Positions 16,268 through 26,137 of a DNA stretch of 64,000 nucleotides are shown piece after piece. Numbering within the stretch: position 1 is the stretch's first letter; each line of letters opens with the position of its first letter. The notes below the pieces were generated by a model, which was not told the origin of the DNA, ran no database searches, and saw only the letters and a list, made by a program, of their open reading frames with translations. Where the stretch lies: contig WKFN01000015.1 in the NCBI GenBank assembly GCA_014872805.1, forward strand, positions 1 to 64,000. The letters run 5' to 3'. Origin of the DNA: Opacimonas sp014872805. Its GTDB lineage: Bacteria; Pseudomonadota; Gammaproteobacteria; Enterobacterales; Alteromonadaceae. A program made the position numbers and the translations under genes.

Positions 16268-17503
16268 TTAGTTAGTACTTACGTGTCTAGCGATTATTGT
16301 AAGAAGTTGCTCGGCGATTGCAAGCTTATCTTGTTGTGGGAGCTGTATTTTTTCATTGGCGCTAAAGACCGTAATGGCGTTTTGATTCTGATTGAAGCCA
16401 ATATTGGTATTTGAAACATCGTTGGCTGCGATGAGATTGAGTTTTTTGCGGATGAGTTTGTCTTGGGCGTAGTGCTCGACATCTTGGGTTTCTGCGGCAA
16501 AACCCACGGTAAAAGGTGGCTTAGGAAGATGCGCGACGTCAGACAAAATATCTGGATTTTTGACTAGACTTATGGTCATGGTGTCACTGTTTTTCTTGAT
16601 TTTTTGATCGGGCACGTCTGCCAGGCGATAATCGGCAACTGCTGCACAACCAATAAAAATTGTAGCCTCATCGATGACATTCATTACGGCTTGGTGCATT
16701 TGAGCTGCGGATTGCACTTGTATCGTAGTCGCACCAAACGGTTCAGGAATGTTCACAGGACCTGATACCAAAGTAACTTTGGCCCCCAACTCTAACGCTT
16801 TGATTGCAAGCGCATAACCCATCTTGCCTGAACTGTGGTTAGAAATATAACGCACTGGATCAATTGCTTCTCGGGTCGGGCCTGCGGTTAACACAATGTG
16901 TTGATTGGCCAACGGTAGGGTACTTTGTGCAGTGCTTTCAGGTTCAGTACCTAGCGGCGTTGCGCTGTGTGCAAGTAACTCTGCGATCTCAAGTGGTTCG
17001 AGCATACGACCATAGCCGATGTCTCCACAGGCTTGCTCACCCGCTGCAGGACCTAATATCTGAATGCTCCGTTCTTGTAAAATAGACAAATTAGCTTGAG
17101 TCGCTGTTGCTGCCCACATTTGTTGATTCATCGCTGGAGCGATCGTGACTGGCGCTGTTGAGGCTAAAACACACGTCATTAACAAATCATCGGCTAGACC
17201 ATGGGCTAGTTTTGCTATGACGTGCGCAGTAGCTGGGGCGATCAGGATCTGGTCTGCCCAACGCGCCAATTCAATATGTCCCATACCCGCTTCGGCAGCT
17301 GGGTCAAGTAAATGCTCACTTACCGGGTTGCCACTGACTGCTTGTAAGGAGAGAGGTGAAACAAACTCGCGAGCGGAAGCAGAAAGAATGACTCGTACTT
17401 GCGCGCCTTGTGTGACGAGTTTGCGCACAAGGTCAGGCGCCTTGTAGGCGGCAATCCCTCCGGTAATACCTAGCAACACTTTCTGGTTTTGTAAATTACT
17501 CAT
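16268..17503 (-). CDS. coaBC: Bifunctional phosphopantothenoylcysteine decarboxylase/synthetase
   Basis: A 411-residue enzyme for two steps of coenzyme A synthesis: CoaB couples 4'-phosphopantothenate with cysteine using CTP, and CoaC decarboxylates the product with FMN. The N-terminal flavoprotein domain has GITGGIAAYKAPDLVRKL, the PAMNQQMW substrate motif and the ACGDIGYGRM active-site Cys loop. The C-terminal CoaB domain starts near residue 200 (IVLTAGPTREAIDPVRYISNHSSGKMG) and carries the DQKIKKNSD lysine motif. All are intact. It forms a probable unit with slmA and is divergent from radC. Confidence 0.97.
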   Translation of the reverse strand: MSNLQNQKVLLGITGGIAAYKAPDLVRKLVTQGAQVRVILSASAREFVSPLSLQAVSGNPVSEHLLDPAAEAGMGHIELARWADQILIAPATAHVIAKLAHGLADDLLMTCVLASTAPVTIAPAMNQQMWAATATQANLSILQERSIQILGPAAGEQACGDIGYGRMLEPLEIAELLAHSATPLGTEPESTAQSTLPLANQHIVLTAGPTREAIDPVRYISNHSSGKMGYALAIKALELGAKVTLVSGPVNIPEPFGATTIQVQSAAQMHQAVMNVIDEATIFIGCAAVADYRLADVPDQKIKKNSDTMTISLVKNPDILSDVAHLPKPPFTVGFAAETQDVEHYAQDKLIRKKLNLIAANDVSNTNIGFNQNQNAITVFSANEKIQLPQQDKLAIAEQLLTIIARHVSTN

Positions 17504-17607
17504 GATTTTGGTTCACTTACCTGTGGCGCGTCATTTTCGCAGTTCAAAAATGGCATTATCAATACTTTCTTGGCATTTGCCAATATAAAACTCGGAAATT
17601 CATATCA

Positions 17608-18258
17608 ATGCACAATTCAATTCAATCACAATCGGTAGCGATCGCACAGCGTAGTGATGCCGCTTTATTAGCACTGTGTTTACGACATCGTGAATCAACC
17701 CGTACCGCAGAAACCATTGCTCAACAATTACTGGATCGCTTCGGCTCCCTGTACGGAGTTTTCGGTGCAACGGATACACAAGTGCAACAAATCAAAGGCA
17801 TGGGACCAGGACGAGTAGCCAAAATCCGCGCTATGCACGAAGTACAGCAACGCATTGTCAGCCAACCTATTTACAACTCACTTGAGTTAAATAGCAGTGA
17901 AGCGGTCGAAGTATTTTTACAAAGTCGATTGCAATATGCCCCAAATGAGTGTTTTGCGGTGATATTTTTGGATAGTCAGCATCATTTTTTGCATTACCAA
18001 CAAGTCTTTCAGGGTACCATTGACCGTTCACCGGTCTATCCACGAGTCATCGTGCAACTAGCAATGCAATACAATGCAGCGGGAGTGATTTTAGCGCATA
18101 ATCATCCTTCCGGTAACGTCGAACCGAGTGAGGCGGATCTGCATATCACACAGATACTCAAGGATACGTTAGGCTTGGTCGATGTTAAGATATTGGATCA
18201 CTTTGTGATAGGCGCGGGGCAAGCCGTTTCGTTTCGTGCCCGGGGATTAATCACCTGA
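17608..18258 (+). CDS. radC: RadC-family JAB-domain protein
   Basis: A 216-residue protein with an N-terminal helix-hairpin-helix (IKGMGPGRVAKIRAMHE, about residues 52-68) and a C-terminal MPN/JAB metalloprotease-like domain. The domain's metal motif reads ILAHNHPSGNVEPSEAD, the HxH plus Ser and Asp ligand pattern of RadC. Despite the name, a DNA-repair role is not established; related proteins may act on DNA or protein. In this chromosomal place (next to coaBC and rpmB) it is the housekeeping copy and not a mobile-element copy. Confidence 0.93.
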   Translation: MHNSIQSQSVAIAQRSDAALLALCLRHRESTRTAETIAQQLLDRFGSLYGVFGATDTQVQQIKGMGPGRVAKIRAMHEVQQRIVSQPIYNSLELNSSEAVEVFLQSRLQYAPNECFAVIFLDSQHHFLHYQQVFQGTIDRSPVYPRVIVQLAMQYNAAGVILAHNHPSGNVEPSEADLHITQILKDTLGLVDVKILDHFVIGAGQAVSFRARGLIT

Positions 18259-18335
18259 GCATCAAGAGATTGACAAAGAGAGATAAAAATATCGCTTAAA
18301 TATTATACATTTACAGAATTGGATGCATAAAAAGT

Positions 18336-18364
18336 TTGCAATGAACGTGCAAATACTGTATAAA
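18336..18364 (+). promoter_or_regulatory. Promoter of rpmB-rpmG
   Basis: TTGCAA (18336-18341) and TATAAA (18359-18364) are separated by 17 bp. The start would be near 18371, preceded by a GC-rich GCGCCC discriminator of the kind seen in ribosomal promoters under stringent control. The leader to rpmB is about 65 nt. Confidence 0.7.
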
Positions 18365-18436
18365 ATGCGCCCTCTTATTCACAACAACTGAATGAAACAG
18401 TTTTGTGAGATGTTATAGTTTAGTGGAGACATTGTC

Positions 18437-18673
18437 ATGGCAAAAGTATGTCAAGTAACAGGCAAGCGCCCAGCGGTAGGTAACAACCGTTCACACGCTC
18501 GCAACGCGACTCGTCGTCGTTTTTTACCAAATTTACAAACTCACCGTTTTTGGGTTGAGTCTGAAAACCGTTTCGTTAAATTACGCCTTACTACTAAAGG
18601 TATGCGTATCATCGATAAGAAAGGCATTGATGCAGTATTAACTGATATCCGTGCACGTGGCGAAAAAGTATAA
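18437..18673 (+). CDS. rpmB: 50S ribosomal protein L28
   Basis: A 78-residue basic protein with the full L28 pattern: the start AKVCQVTGKRPAVGNNRSHA, the NATRRRFLPNLQTHRFWVES core and the KGMRIIDKKGID tail. Length equals the E. coli protein. It is followed 12 bp later by rpmG, the standard operon, with one terminator after both. Confidence 0.98.
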   Translation: MAKVCQVTGKRPAVGNNRSHARNATRRRFLPNLQTHRFWVESENRFVKLRLTTKGMRIIDKKGIDAVLTDIRARGEKV

Positions 18674-18685
18674 GGAACCTAGATC

Positions 18686-18841
18686 ATGCGTGATAAAATC
18701 AAATTAGTTTCTTCTGCGGGTACAGGTTATTTCTACACCACAGACAAAAACAAGCGCAACATGCCGGGCAAAATGGAAATCAAAAAGTACGATCCTAAAG
18801 TCCGTAAGCACGTTATGTTTAAGGAAGCCAAAATCAAATAA
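18686..18841 (+). CDS. rpmG: 50S ribosomal protein L33
   Basis: A 51-residue protein beginning MRDKIKLVSSAGTGYFYTT and ending KHVMFKEAKIK, with the L33 sequence pattern TDKNKRNMPGKMEIKKYDP. An AAGGA site lies eight bases before the ATG. The zinc-binding Cys pairs of some L33 forms are absent, so this is the Cys-less variant common in gammaproteobacteria. Confidence 0.98.
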   Translation: MRDKIKLVSSAGTGYFYTTDKNKRNMPGKMEIKKYDPKVRKHVMFKEAKIK

Positions 18842-18868
18842 TCCTATTTGGTGATGTCTCCAACAAAG

Positions 18869-18893
18869 CCCGACCTTGTGTGTCGGGTTTTTT
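18869..18893 (+). terminator. Terminator of rpmB-rpmG
   Basis: CCCGAC (18869-18874) and GTCGGG (18882-18887) form a stem with a 7-base loop, followed by a T6 run. It lies 27 bp after the rpmG stop. Confidence 0.92.
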
Positions 18894-18956
18894 GTGTTTG
18901 ATCCATACCACAGCCTAACGCATACTAGGTGCATCATTTCACTCTAAAATACAATC

Positions 18957-19769
18957 ATGCCAGAACTCCCAGAAGTTGAAGTCTCTCGTCAGGGCGTCGC
19001 CCCTAAAATCACCGGTCAAGTTATTTCACAAGTCATCGTGCGTACCCCAAAATTGCGCTGGCCTGTCCCTGGTGAAGTCACCTTAGCACAAGATTTGTCG
19101 ATCGATAGTGTGACGCGAAGAGCAAAGTATATTTTCATCAACACCCGAGCCGGTAGTATTATTATTCACCTTGGAATGACTGGGTATTTGCGCGTATTTG
19201 ATGCAAAGACTCCACTCAAAAAACACGATCATTTTGATATTGTTCTGGCAAATGGTCAGTGTTTGCGGTTGAACGATGCGCGTAAATTTGGCGCGGTATT
19301 ATGGCAAGGCATCGAGGAGCCTGCCCATGTCTTATTGCAAGCGTTAGGGCCTGAGCCATTAACCGATGATTTTACAACAGAGACTTTGTTTGACAAAAGT
19401 CGAGGCCGCACCTGCACAGTAAAGCAGTTTATTATGGACAATCGCATTGTGGTCGGCGTGGGGAATATCTATGCGAATGAAGCCTTGTTTATGTCTGGGA
19501 TCCATCCTTTGCGCAAGGCTGGCAAAATCAGTAAAGCACGCTATGAACGTTTAGTGCAAAATATTAAAATTGTACTGGCCGCGGCAATCCAGCAAGGCGG
19601 TACTACGCTACAAGACTTTTCCAATGTCGATGGCAATCCGGGGTATTTTCGACTTCATCTCAATGTGTACGGTAGAGCGGGGGAGCTTTGTTTTCAATGC
19701 AAGACGCCCATCAAGTCGCAAATGGTCGGTCAGCGCAACACCTTTTATTGCAGTGTGTGTCAGCGCTGA
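18957..19769 (+). CDS. mutM: Formamidopyrimidine-DNA glycosylase
   Basis: A 270-residue base-excision repair enzyme removing 8-oxoguanine and formamidopyrimidines and nicking at the site. The catalytic N-terminus PELPEVE (Pro2, Glu3) is exact. VGVGNIYANEALF lies in the helix-two-turn-helix. The C-terminal zinc finger has Cys-x2-Cys-x16-Cys-x2-Cys (CFQC and CSVC). Length matches E. coli (269). It follows rpmG in the classical order, after a terminator. Confidence 0.98.
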   Translation: MPELPEVEVSRQGVAPKITGQVISQVIVRTPKLRWPVPGEVTLAQDLSIDSVTRRAKYIFINTRAGSIIIHLGMTGYLRVFDAKTPLKKHDHFDIVLANGQCLRLNDARKFGAVLWQGIEEPAHVLLQALGPEPLTDDFTTETLFDKSRGRTCTVKQFIMDNRIVVGVGNIYANEALFMSGIHPLRKAGKISKARYERLVQNIKIVLAAAIQQGGTTLQDFSNVDGNPGYFRLHLNVYGRAGELCFQCKTPIKSQMVGQRNTFYCSVCQR

Positions 19770-19790
19770 ATTTTGCTGTTGGTTAAAGGG

Positions 19791-20276
19791 CTAATTGCCG
19801 TGCAGGCGCTCATCTAAGGCGTCTCTGATGAGCGGATGCACAAATTCACTCACATTACCGTTATGTAGTGCAACTTCTTTGACTAGGGTCGATGAGATAA
19901 AAGAATTTTCTTCGGCAGGGGTCAAAAAGACACTTTCCAGCTGCGGATTCAAGCGACGATTCATATTGGCTAGCTGGAATTCGTATTCAAAATCTGAGAC
20001 CGCTCGCAGTCCACGAATCAGCACAGTCGCGTTTTGTTGCTTGGCAAAGTCTGCCAGTAACCCTGTAAAGCCCATCACTGAGACATTGGGTAAATCTGCG
20101 GTAATTTTGGTAATCAGCTCAACCCGTTCTTCTAAACTGAATAATGGTTTTTTGGAGGGGTTAGACGCAATGCCTACGATAACGTGCTCAAACATATCTG
20201 CACCCCGAACAATCAAGTCGTGATGGCCATTGGTGATGGGATCAAATGTACCTGGGTAAATAGCGCGGGTTTTCAT
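19791..20276 (-). CDS. coaD: Phosphopantetheine adenylyltransferase
   Basis: A 161-residue hexameric enzyme for the penultimate step of coenzyme A synthesis. The nucleotidyltransferase start AIYPGTFDPITNGHHDLI carries the (T/H)xGH motif. RGLRAVSDFEYEFQLANMNR and the ENSFISSTLVKEVA loop with the second nucleotide-binding motif are present. It is convergent with mutM at 21 bp, with no clear terminator between them. Confidence 0.98.
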   Translation of the reverse strand: MKTRAIYPGTFDPITNGHHDLIVRGADMFEHVIVGIASNPSKKPLFSLEERVELITKITADLPNVSVMGFTGLLADFAKQQNATVLIRGLRAVSDFEYEFQLANMNRRLNPQLESVFLTPAEENSFISSTLVKEVALHNGNVSEFVHPLIRDALDERLHGN

Positions 20277-20354
20277 TAGCTAAGTCCATGTAACGAGCAA
20301 AAATGCACGATAACAATGCGCAAGAGGATATGCAAGGAAAAAGCCTTCCACAGT

Positions 20355-21116
20355 TTACTCATGATACCCCGACATAAACGCCTGCCATTGCGACTCGTCC
20401 ATGTAATATTCGTTCATACGCAGTTGCTCCTTGTCCAATGAGCGTTTCAGTCGAGCAATATTAGCCGATTTCCAAAGCTCTGCTTGATTGTTTTGCGGAC
20501 GGTGTTCACAGCGGTCAAAATCGATGAGCCAGACCGCTTGCTGGGCATCCGCTAGGATATTGTGAATATTGAGATCATGATGGTAGATATCCAAATCATG
20601 CATCTTTTTAACCATGCGTCCAGCACGGCGCCATAGGTCTTCCGCTAAGGGTTCTTTACACAAGTGATGATGAAAGTCCTGAGCATGTGGAATCGCTTCC
20701 AACAATAAGGCATTGCGATAGGTAAACGTCGATTGCTTACACCAGCCGGCAATCGGATTGGGGACATTTAACCCTTGTGTGCGCATATATAAAAGCAAAT
20801 CAATCTCGCGTTGCACTCTGGTTTGGTCGAGACCGCGATAAAAGAACTTATCCTTGGTCAGATGGCGCACCATGCCACCCCGCAAATAGCGCCGCAGCAC
20901 CATCGTCCGGCCTTCATGGGCAATAAAGTAGGTTTTACCTCGACCCACGCGCACGGCCATCACTGCATTTTGCTCCTGCCAATAATACGGCTTGAACCAA
21001 TGACTATGAATATGTTGATTGCATTGCGGTACATACACAAATTGCTCAGGTTGGAGCTGTGCTTGCCATTCCCATGCACCGGTATGATTGAGTGAATCGA
21101 TGTGTGGTTCCGCCAT
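20355..21116 (-). CDS. kdkA: 3-deoxy-D-manno-octulosonic acid kinase
   Basis: A 253-residue inner-membrane-associated kinase phosphorylating Kdo of the lipopolysaccharide inner core. It has the small protein-kinase-like fold of KdkA/WaaP: a YYWQEQNAVMAVRVGRGKTYFI region, the RYLRGGMVRHLTKDKFFYRGL segment, the catalytic loop YHHDLNIHNIL (Asp and Asn) and the metal-binding LIDFDRC. It is divergent from a heptosyltransferase gene, giving a small LPS-core pair. WaaP-type heptose kinases are the main alternative, but GGMVRHL and length favour KdkA. Confidence 0.92.
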   Translation of the reverse strand: MAEPHIDSLNHTGAWEWQAQLQPEQFVYVPQCNQHIHSHWFKPYYWQEQNAVMAVRVGRGKTYFIAHEGRTMVLRRYLRGGMVRHLTKDKFFYRGLDQTRVQREIDLLLYMRTQGLNVPNPIAGWCKQSTFTYRNALLLEAIPHAQDFHHHLCKEPLAEDLWRRAGRMVKKMHDLDIYHHDLNIHNILADAQQAVWLIDFDRCEHRPQNNQAELWKSANIARLKRSLDKEQLRMNEYYMDESQWQAFMSGYHE

Positions 21117-21226
21117 AAGAATTGGGTTTCTTGGTTTTTTTCTTGTACTTTATATCAGATTGTAATCAAATAAGGATATTAAATCTGAAAAAAAATCGCT
21201 TTGAGCTCTCTCAATTTACCCAATTT

Positions 21227-22264
21227 ATGTTAAAAAATCCTCCTCCTCAAACTGTTTGTTTAATGCGCCTTTCCGCAATCGGCGATGTGACTCATGCCTT
21301 AGCAATGGTGACTCGGATAAAAAATGCTTGGCCGGAAACCAAGCTCACTTGGATCATCGGTAAAATAGAATATCAATTGCTCAAGCACACTTCGGGCATT
21401 GAATTTATTGTTTGTGATAAACGTGCAAAAAATGCACGCGCGGAACTCAAACGTGCGCTACAAGGTCGAGAGTTTGATGTCCTGCTGCAGATGCAAGTTG
21501 CGTTTCGGGCGAATTGGTTAGGCGCTGTAGTGCGTGCCAAGCGTCGTATCGGTTTTGATAAAGCTCGCAGTAAAGAACTGCATTCTTGGTTTATCAATGA
21601 ACGCATTCAAGGTGACGCGCGAGTCCATGTGTTGGATGGGTTTATGCAGTTTGCGGATGCGATTGGTGTGCCCGAGGCGCCAGTTAAGTGGGATTTGGGT
21701 ATCCCACAGGTAGAATTGGAATGGGCACAGGCGCAAGTCTCAACACTTGACCGCTTTATCATCATCGCTCCCGCCGCGTCCAAAGCTCAACGCAATTGGC
21801 TTAATGAATATTACGCCAAAGTAATCGATTGGTGCGCGGTACAAGGGATCAATGTCGTGCTATGTGGTGGGCCTGGTGCTTTGGATAAGGCTTGTCAGAA
21901 AGGTATTCATGCGCACACTCAGAATGTTACGTTAGATTTGATTGGACAAACATCCTTACTGCAAATGGCAGCACTGATGCAACAATCGGTCTGTGTCATT
22001 GCTCCAGACACCGGGCCTGCGCACATGGCATCAATGATGGGTATTCCCGTATTGGGCTTGTATGCTCATTCTAACCCGTTGCGTACAGGCCCTTATGGTT
22101 CTGTCGCACACACGGTTTCGGTGTATCCTGAAGCGATTGAAGCCGAGTATGGCAAACCATGGCAAGTACTTGGCTGGGGGAAGCGGGCGCACGGTGACGA
22201 TTTGATGGGAAAAATCACACCAGATAAAGTGATAAAGCGTTTGCAAAAGATACTCTCAATATGA
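21227..22264 (+). CDS. Lipopolysaccharide heptosyltransferase (GT9)
   Basis: A 345-residue GT9 enzyme adding heptose to the LPS core in the cytoplasm. The N-terminal LMRLSAIGDVTHALAMV matches the conserved GDxxxxLP-type acceptor motif, and the C-terminal domain has VIAPDTGPAHMASMMGIPVLGLYAHSNPLRTGP, the ADP-heptose binding signature. The start is not certain: the frame is open from 21122, but that extension is AT-rich and unlike the family. I chose ATG 21227, 12 codons before the first conserved residues; ATG 21263 is possible. No good ribosome site precedes either. The WaaC and WaaF branches cannot be told apart here. Confidence 0.88.
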   Translation: MLKNPPPQTVCLMRLSAIGDVTHALAMVTRIKNAWPETKLTWIIGKIEYQLLKHTSGIEFIVCDKRAKNARAELKRALQGREFDVLLQMQVAFRANWLGAVVRAKRRIGFDKARSKELHSWFINERIQGDARVHVLDGFMQFADAIGVPEAPVKWDLGIPQVELEWAQAQVSTLDRFIIIAPAASKAQRNWLNEYYAKVIDWCAVQGINVVLCGGPGALDKACQKGIHAHTQNVTLDLIGQTSLLQMAALMQQSVCVIAPDTGPAHMASMMGIPVLGLYAHSNPLRTGPYGSVAHTVSVYPEAIEAEYGKPWQVLGWGKRAHGDDLMGKITPDKVIKRLQKILSI

Positions 22265-22418
22265 ATCTTTTATTTTTTCACAGTAAAAATCAGGCAATTC
22301 CTACAAACTTTTCTATATTTATAAAGAGACATTTTTTTTGAATAGCTATGGATGGCACTAGGGAGTATGATTTTTTGCCATCATTTGCCTCAAGCCTGTG
22401 CACTTTTTTGGTTTGCCC

Positions 22419-24869
22419 ATGACCAAGTATCTGAGTATTAGCCAAAAAATCTTTATCTTGATGGTCGCATTGTTGTGTATGACTCTTTTGGTTGTTGTCA
22501 CGATGACCTTTATTGAATCTCGCTCGAGTAAACAGCGCATGGAACAGGATTATCTGGACATGCATTTTGCAGAGTTCATGGTGGTCAAGCGACTCCATAG
22601 TAAGAATTTATCAGTCTTACTCGAGGCTGAGATAGAGCAATCCAATAATTCATTAACTAGACTCTCCGAAGCGTTACAGTCACAGATGTCTTTTTGGCAG
22701 TTAAATGAGTTAGTCACACAGGCATGGATTTTCGATGCCCGTGGCGAAACGGTTTATCAATCCAGTCAGCAAAGGCTTCCCTTCAAACATTATGATCTAA
22801 CTCAGCAGTCGTTAGTGAAGCAAGCGCCACAAATTTGGTGCTGACAAGATTGCTTGATGTATGTTGCAGTTCCGTTTACAGATAGTCTGGGTCAGCGCTA
22901 CATCGTCTACGTTGCACAAACTATGACGCAAATTATGGCGGATTTATATTTGACGACCGGGGCATTAATTTCACAAGTCAGTGTGATTTCGGATATGCAA
23001 TTACGGTATCGTTTGAATCACCATGTGGAAACATCGCACAACACAAAAAAACTTTACACCCCAGTAACCGAAGCCTTAGCTCAAGTAAAAGATGAAACGT
23101 TTTTGCAAAGGGGCATGACACTAAACCATCAAGGACAGATGTATTTTATCAGTTTTGTGCAACTCAACCCGACTCAAGAGCACCATCATCAGTATTTGGT
23201 CTTTATGCAAGATGTTCAGTCGCAGGTACAATCCCGCGAGTCTTTTGCGACCAGCATCGTAATCCTGGCATTAGTGATTCTCACGTTGTTCAGTCTTATC
23301 TTTTTCTCTTTTCCCGCTAAATACCGCAAGCGTTTAACCAATCTAGTTGAACGCTTTCCTATGATTAAAGACAATAAATTTGAATCATTCAGTTCGCAGA
23401 AACTAAAACTGCATCGCTCATTCGCTGATGAGCTAGATATGTTAGACGACGCAGCAATGCAACTGGCAAAAGAACTAGCGGAACTCCATCAAAAAATGTC
23501 TGATGATGAATCTAAACTGCGCTCATTGGCTATGTACGATGAGCTCACTCAGCTGGCAAACCGCAACAAGTTGAATGATTTTTTACATGATTCGATCATT
23601 CGGATGCGCCGGGATAAAAAACCTTTTGGTGTGATCTTGATTGACTTGGATGACTTCAAAAAAATTAACGACGGACATGGTCATACGGTCGGTGACCAAC
23701 TCCTTCAAGAACTGGCAGAGCGCCTACGAGGGTTAGTTCGTGAAGCCGATCTCGTATGTCGCTTTGGTGGTGACGAGTTTGTGATTGTAGTAGAAGACAT
23801 TGCCCATGTGCGCGATGGGAATATCGTTGCGGATAAAGTGTTAGCGCTATTTGAAGTGCCTTTTGAGATCAATGATTTGCAGTTTTTTGTTTCGGTGAGT
23901 TTAGGGATGACAGTGTATAACTCAGCCGTACTCAATAGTGATGAAATCATTCGTCAAGCGGAAATGGCAATGTATAGAGCCAAAGAGGTAAGGGGAAACA
24001 GTAAGCGCTTATATGACGCGGTACTCAATAGTGAAGTGATCCGTAAGATTGAATTAGAGCATGAAGCGCGAGAAGCGCTGGAACATAAGCATTTTTACCT
24101 CGCTTTACAGCCGATCATTGACATCCGTACCAATGATTTACATGGATTTGAGGCTCTATTGCGTTGGCGTCACCCTGAAAAAGGGTTGATATCACCAACA
24201 GAATTTATCCCAATTTTGGAAAATTCAACCTTTATGCTTAACCTTGATTATTATGTGCTTGAACGCAGTATGAAAGCGTTACAGTTTTTGAATACACTGG
24301 GTTATGAAACACAAACCATTGCGATTAACCTATCAGCCATGCAATTTTTGGATCGCAATTTAGTCCCGTATCTTGAACGTATGTTCAATAAGTATCAAAT
24401 TAAACCTGAGCGCTTAGAGTTAGAGCTGACAGAACGTACTCTAGTGTCAGATGTGAAACGTACGTCAAAAGTCATGCTTGACTTGCGCAAAGTCGGGGTG
24501 AAGATTTCCATTGATGATTTTGGCACGGGCTACTCTTCTTTGAGCTATCTCAGTACCATGCCGGTGACAAAAATAAAGATTGACCACAGTTTCGTCAACG
24601 GTATGCTAGAAAACAAAACCGATGAGCAAATTGTGACCTCGATCATCGCCATGGTGCGCAATATTGGGATGACGGTTGTGGCAGAAGGCGTCGAAACGCT
24701 TGAACAATATATGTTTTTGCGAGACATGGATTGTGACTTGGCGCAAGGTTTTTTGATCGCCAAACCGATCCCAGAGCATCAATTACGACTGAGCCTAGAT
24801 CAATGCATACTCAATCAAAAATGGGTCCCACCTCTCGAGCGTGTTAACTCTTTCAATTATTTACCTTAG
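22419..24869 (+). pseudogene. GGDEF-EAL c-di-GMP protein interrupted by one in-frame TGA
   Basis: Two open stretches in the same frame (ATG 22419 to TGA 22842-22844, then on to 24869) encode one protein of 816 codons. Order: transmembrane helix (about residues 10-35), a periplasmic sensor region to about residue 280, a second helix (TSIVILALVILTLFSLIFF), a linker, GGDEF and EAL. The diguanylate cyclase domain has GGDEF at 450-454 and an inhibitory RxxD (READ, 441-444). The EAL domain has EALLRW from 578, NLSAMQF, ELTER, DDFGTGYSS and VVAEGVET, so both look catalytic. The single stop is codon 142, between two Cys (WC-stop-QDC) that are in step on either side, and no frame change occurs. It is a recent nonsense mutation, a sequencing error, or read-through. 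The distal part could restart at ATG 22857, lacking the first membrane helix. Confidence 0.82.
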
Positions 24870-24943
24870 CATCTGTACTGCGATGGCTGTCTGAATTACA
24901 CTATTTGCATAAAAAGAAAAATCGACGACAGAGATACATAAAT

Positions 24944-26137
24944 ATGAGCAATGCATTCATAGCGCATCTGCGTGCGCAAATAGATGAGGTAAAAGCTAAT
25001 GGGCTTTACAAATCCGAGCGGATCATCACCTCTCAACAACAAGGACAAGTGGCGGTTGGCGAGCGCGATGTTCTGAATTTTTGTGCGAATAACTATTTAG
25101 GCCTTGCCAATCATCCCGATATTATCGCAGCCGCCAAAGAGGGCTTAGACAGCCATGGCTTTGGTATGGCATCAGTCCGATTTATTTGTGGTACCCAAGA
25201 CATTCACAAACAATTAGAACAGCAAATCAGTGAGTTTTTAGGTATGGAAGATACGATTCTGTATCCATCCTGTTTTGATGCGAATGGCGGCTTGTTTGAA
25301 ACCATTTTAAGCGCAGAAGATGCCATTATTTCAGACAGTCTCAATCATGCCAGTATTATTGATGGTGTGCGCTTATCGAAAGCACAGCGTTTTCGCTATG
25401 CCAGCAATGATATGTCTTCTTTAGAGGAGCAATTAAAAGCAGCTGACGCTGCAGGGGCGCGCTTTAAGCTCATAGCTACCGATGGTGTATTTTCGATGGA
25501 CGGGGTTATCGCCAATCTGCAAGGGGTCTGTGATTTAGCTGAGCAATACAATGCGATGGTAATGGTGGATGATTGTCACGCAACGGGTTTTGTTGGCAAA
25601 GATGGCCGTGGCTCACATGAATATTGCGATGTCATGGGGCGGGTAGATATTTTGACTGGCACTTTGGGGAAGGCGCTCGGTGGTGCTTCCGGCGGTTATA
25701 CCAGTGGCAAAAAAAAAGTGATTGAATGGCTACGTCAGCGTTCTCGTCCGTACCTATTTTCTAATTCAGTGGCGCCACCGATTGTGGCTGCAGCACAGAA
25801 AGCCTTTGCGATGATGGCAGATGGCGCTGAGCTTAGAGCGTCATTAACACGCAATGCCAAACATTTTCGTGCGCGGATGTTGGCAGCGGGATTTACCTTG
25901 AGTGGTCAAGATCATGCGATCATTCCGGTGATGTTAGGTGATGCCCAACTTGCGGCGACGATGGCCGATAACATGCTCGAAAAAGGCGTATACGTCGTTG
26001 GGTTTTCTTACCCGGTCGTACCGCAAGGTCAGGCACGGATCCGTACGCAAATGTCTGCAGCGCATACTCTTGAACAAGTTGATTATGCCATTGATTGCTT
26101 TATTGAAGTCGGTCGTGACCTTGGAGTCATCCAATGA
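24944..26137 (+). CDS. kbl: Glycine C-acetyltransferase (2-amino-3-ketobutyrate CoA ligase)
   Basis: A 397-residue PLP enzyme that cleaves 2-amino-3-ketobutyrate with CoA to glycine and acetyl-CoA, the second step of threonine breakdown. The start is ATG 24944 (MSNAFIAHLRAQIDEVKANGLYKSE matches the E. coli N-terminus); a TTG 13 codons earlier is unlikely. CANNYLGLANHPD, FDANGGLFET, the MVDDCHATGF Asp/His and the PLP-lysine segment TGTLGKALGGASGGY are all present. Its stop overlaps the start of tdh (ATGA), so the two are coupled. Confidence 0.97.
   Translation: MSNAFIAHLRAQIDEVKANGLYKSERIITSQQQGQVAVGERDVLNFCANNYLGLANHPDIIAAAKEGLDSHGFGMASVRFICGTQDIHKQLEQQISEFLGMEDTILYPSCFDANGGLFETILSAEDAIISDSLNHASIIDGVRLSKAQRFRYASNDMSSLEEQLKAADAAGARFKLIATDGVFSMDGVIANLQGVCDLAEQYNAMVMVDDCHATGFVGKDGRGSHEYCDVMGRVDILTGTLGKALGGASGGYTSGKKKVIEWLRQRSRPYLFSNSVAPPIVAAAQKAFAMMADGAELRASLTRNAKHFRARMLAAGFTLSGQDHAIIPVMLGDAQLAATMADNMLEKGVYVVGFSYPVVPQGQARIRTQMSAAHTLEQVDYAIDCFIEVGRDLGVIQ

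Noticed and set aside
21122..21226. N-terminal extension of the heptosyltransferase
   Set aside because: The extension is AT-rich, hydrophobic then basic, unlike the family, and covers the promoter region between two divergent genes.
22842..22844. Selenocysteine at the in-frame TGA
   Set aside because: No obvious SECIS-like hairpin was seen just after the codon, and GGDEF-EAL proteins are not known selenoproteins. Nonsense mutation or sequencing error is simpler.
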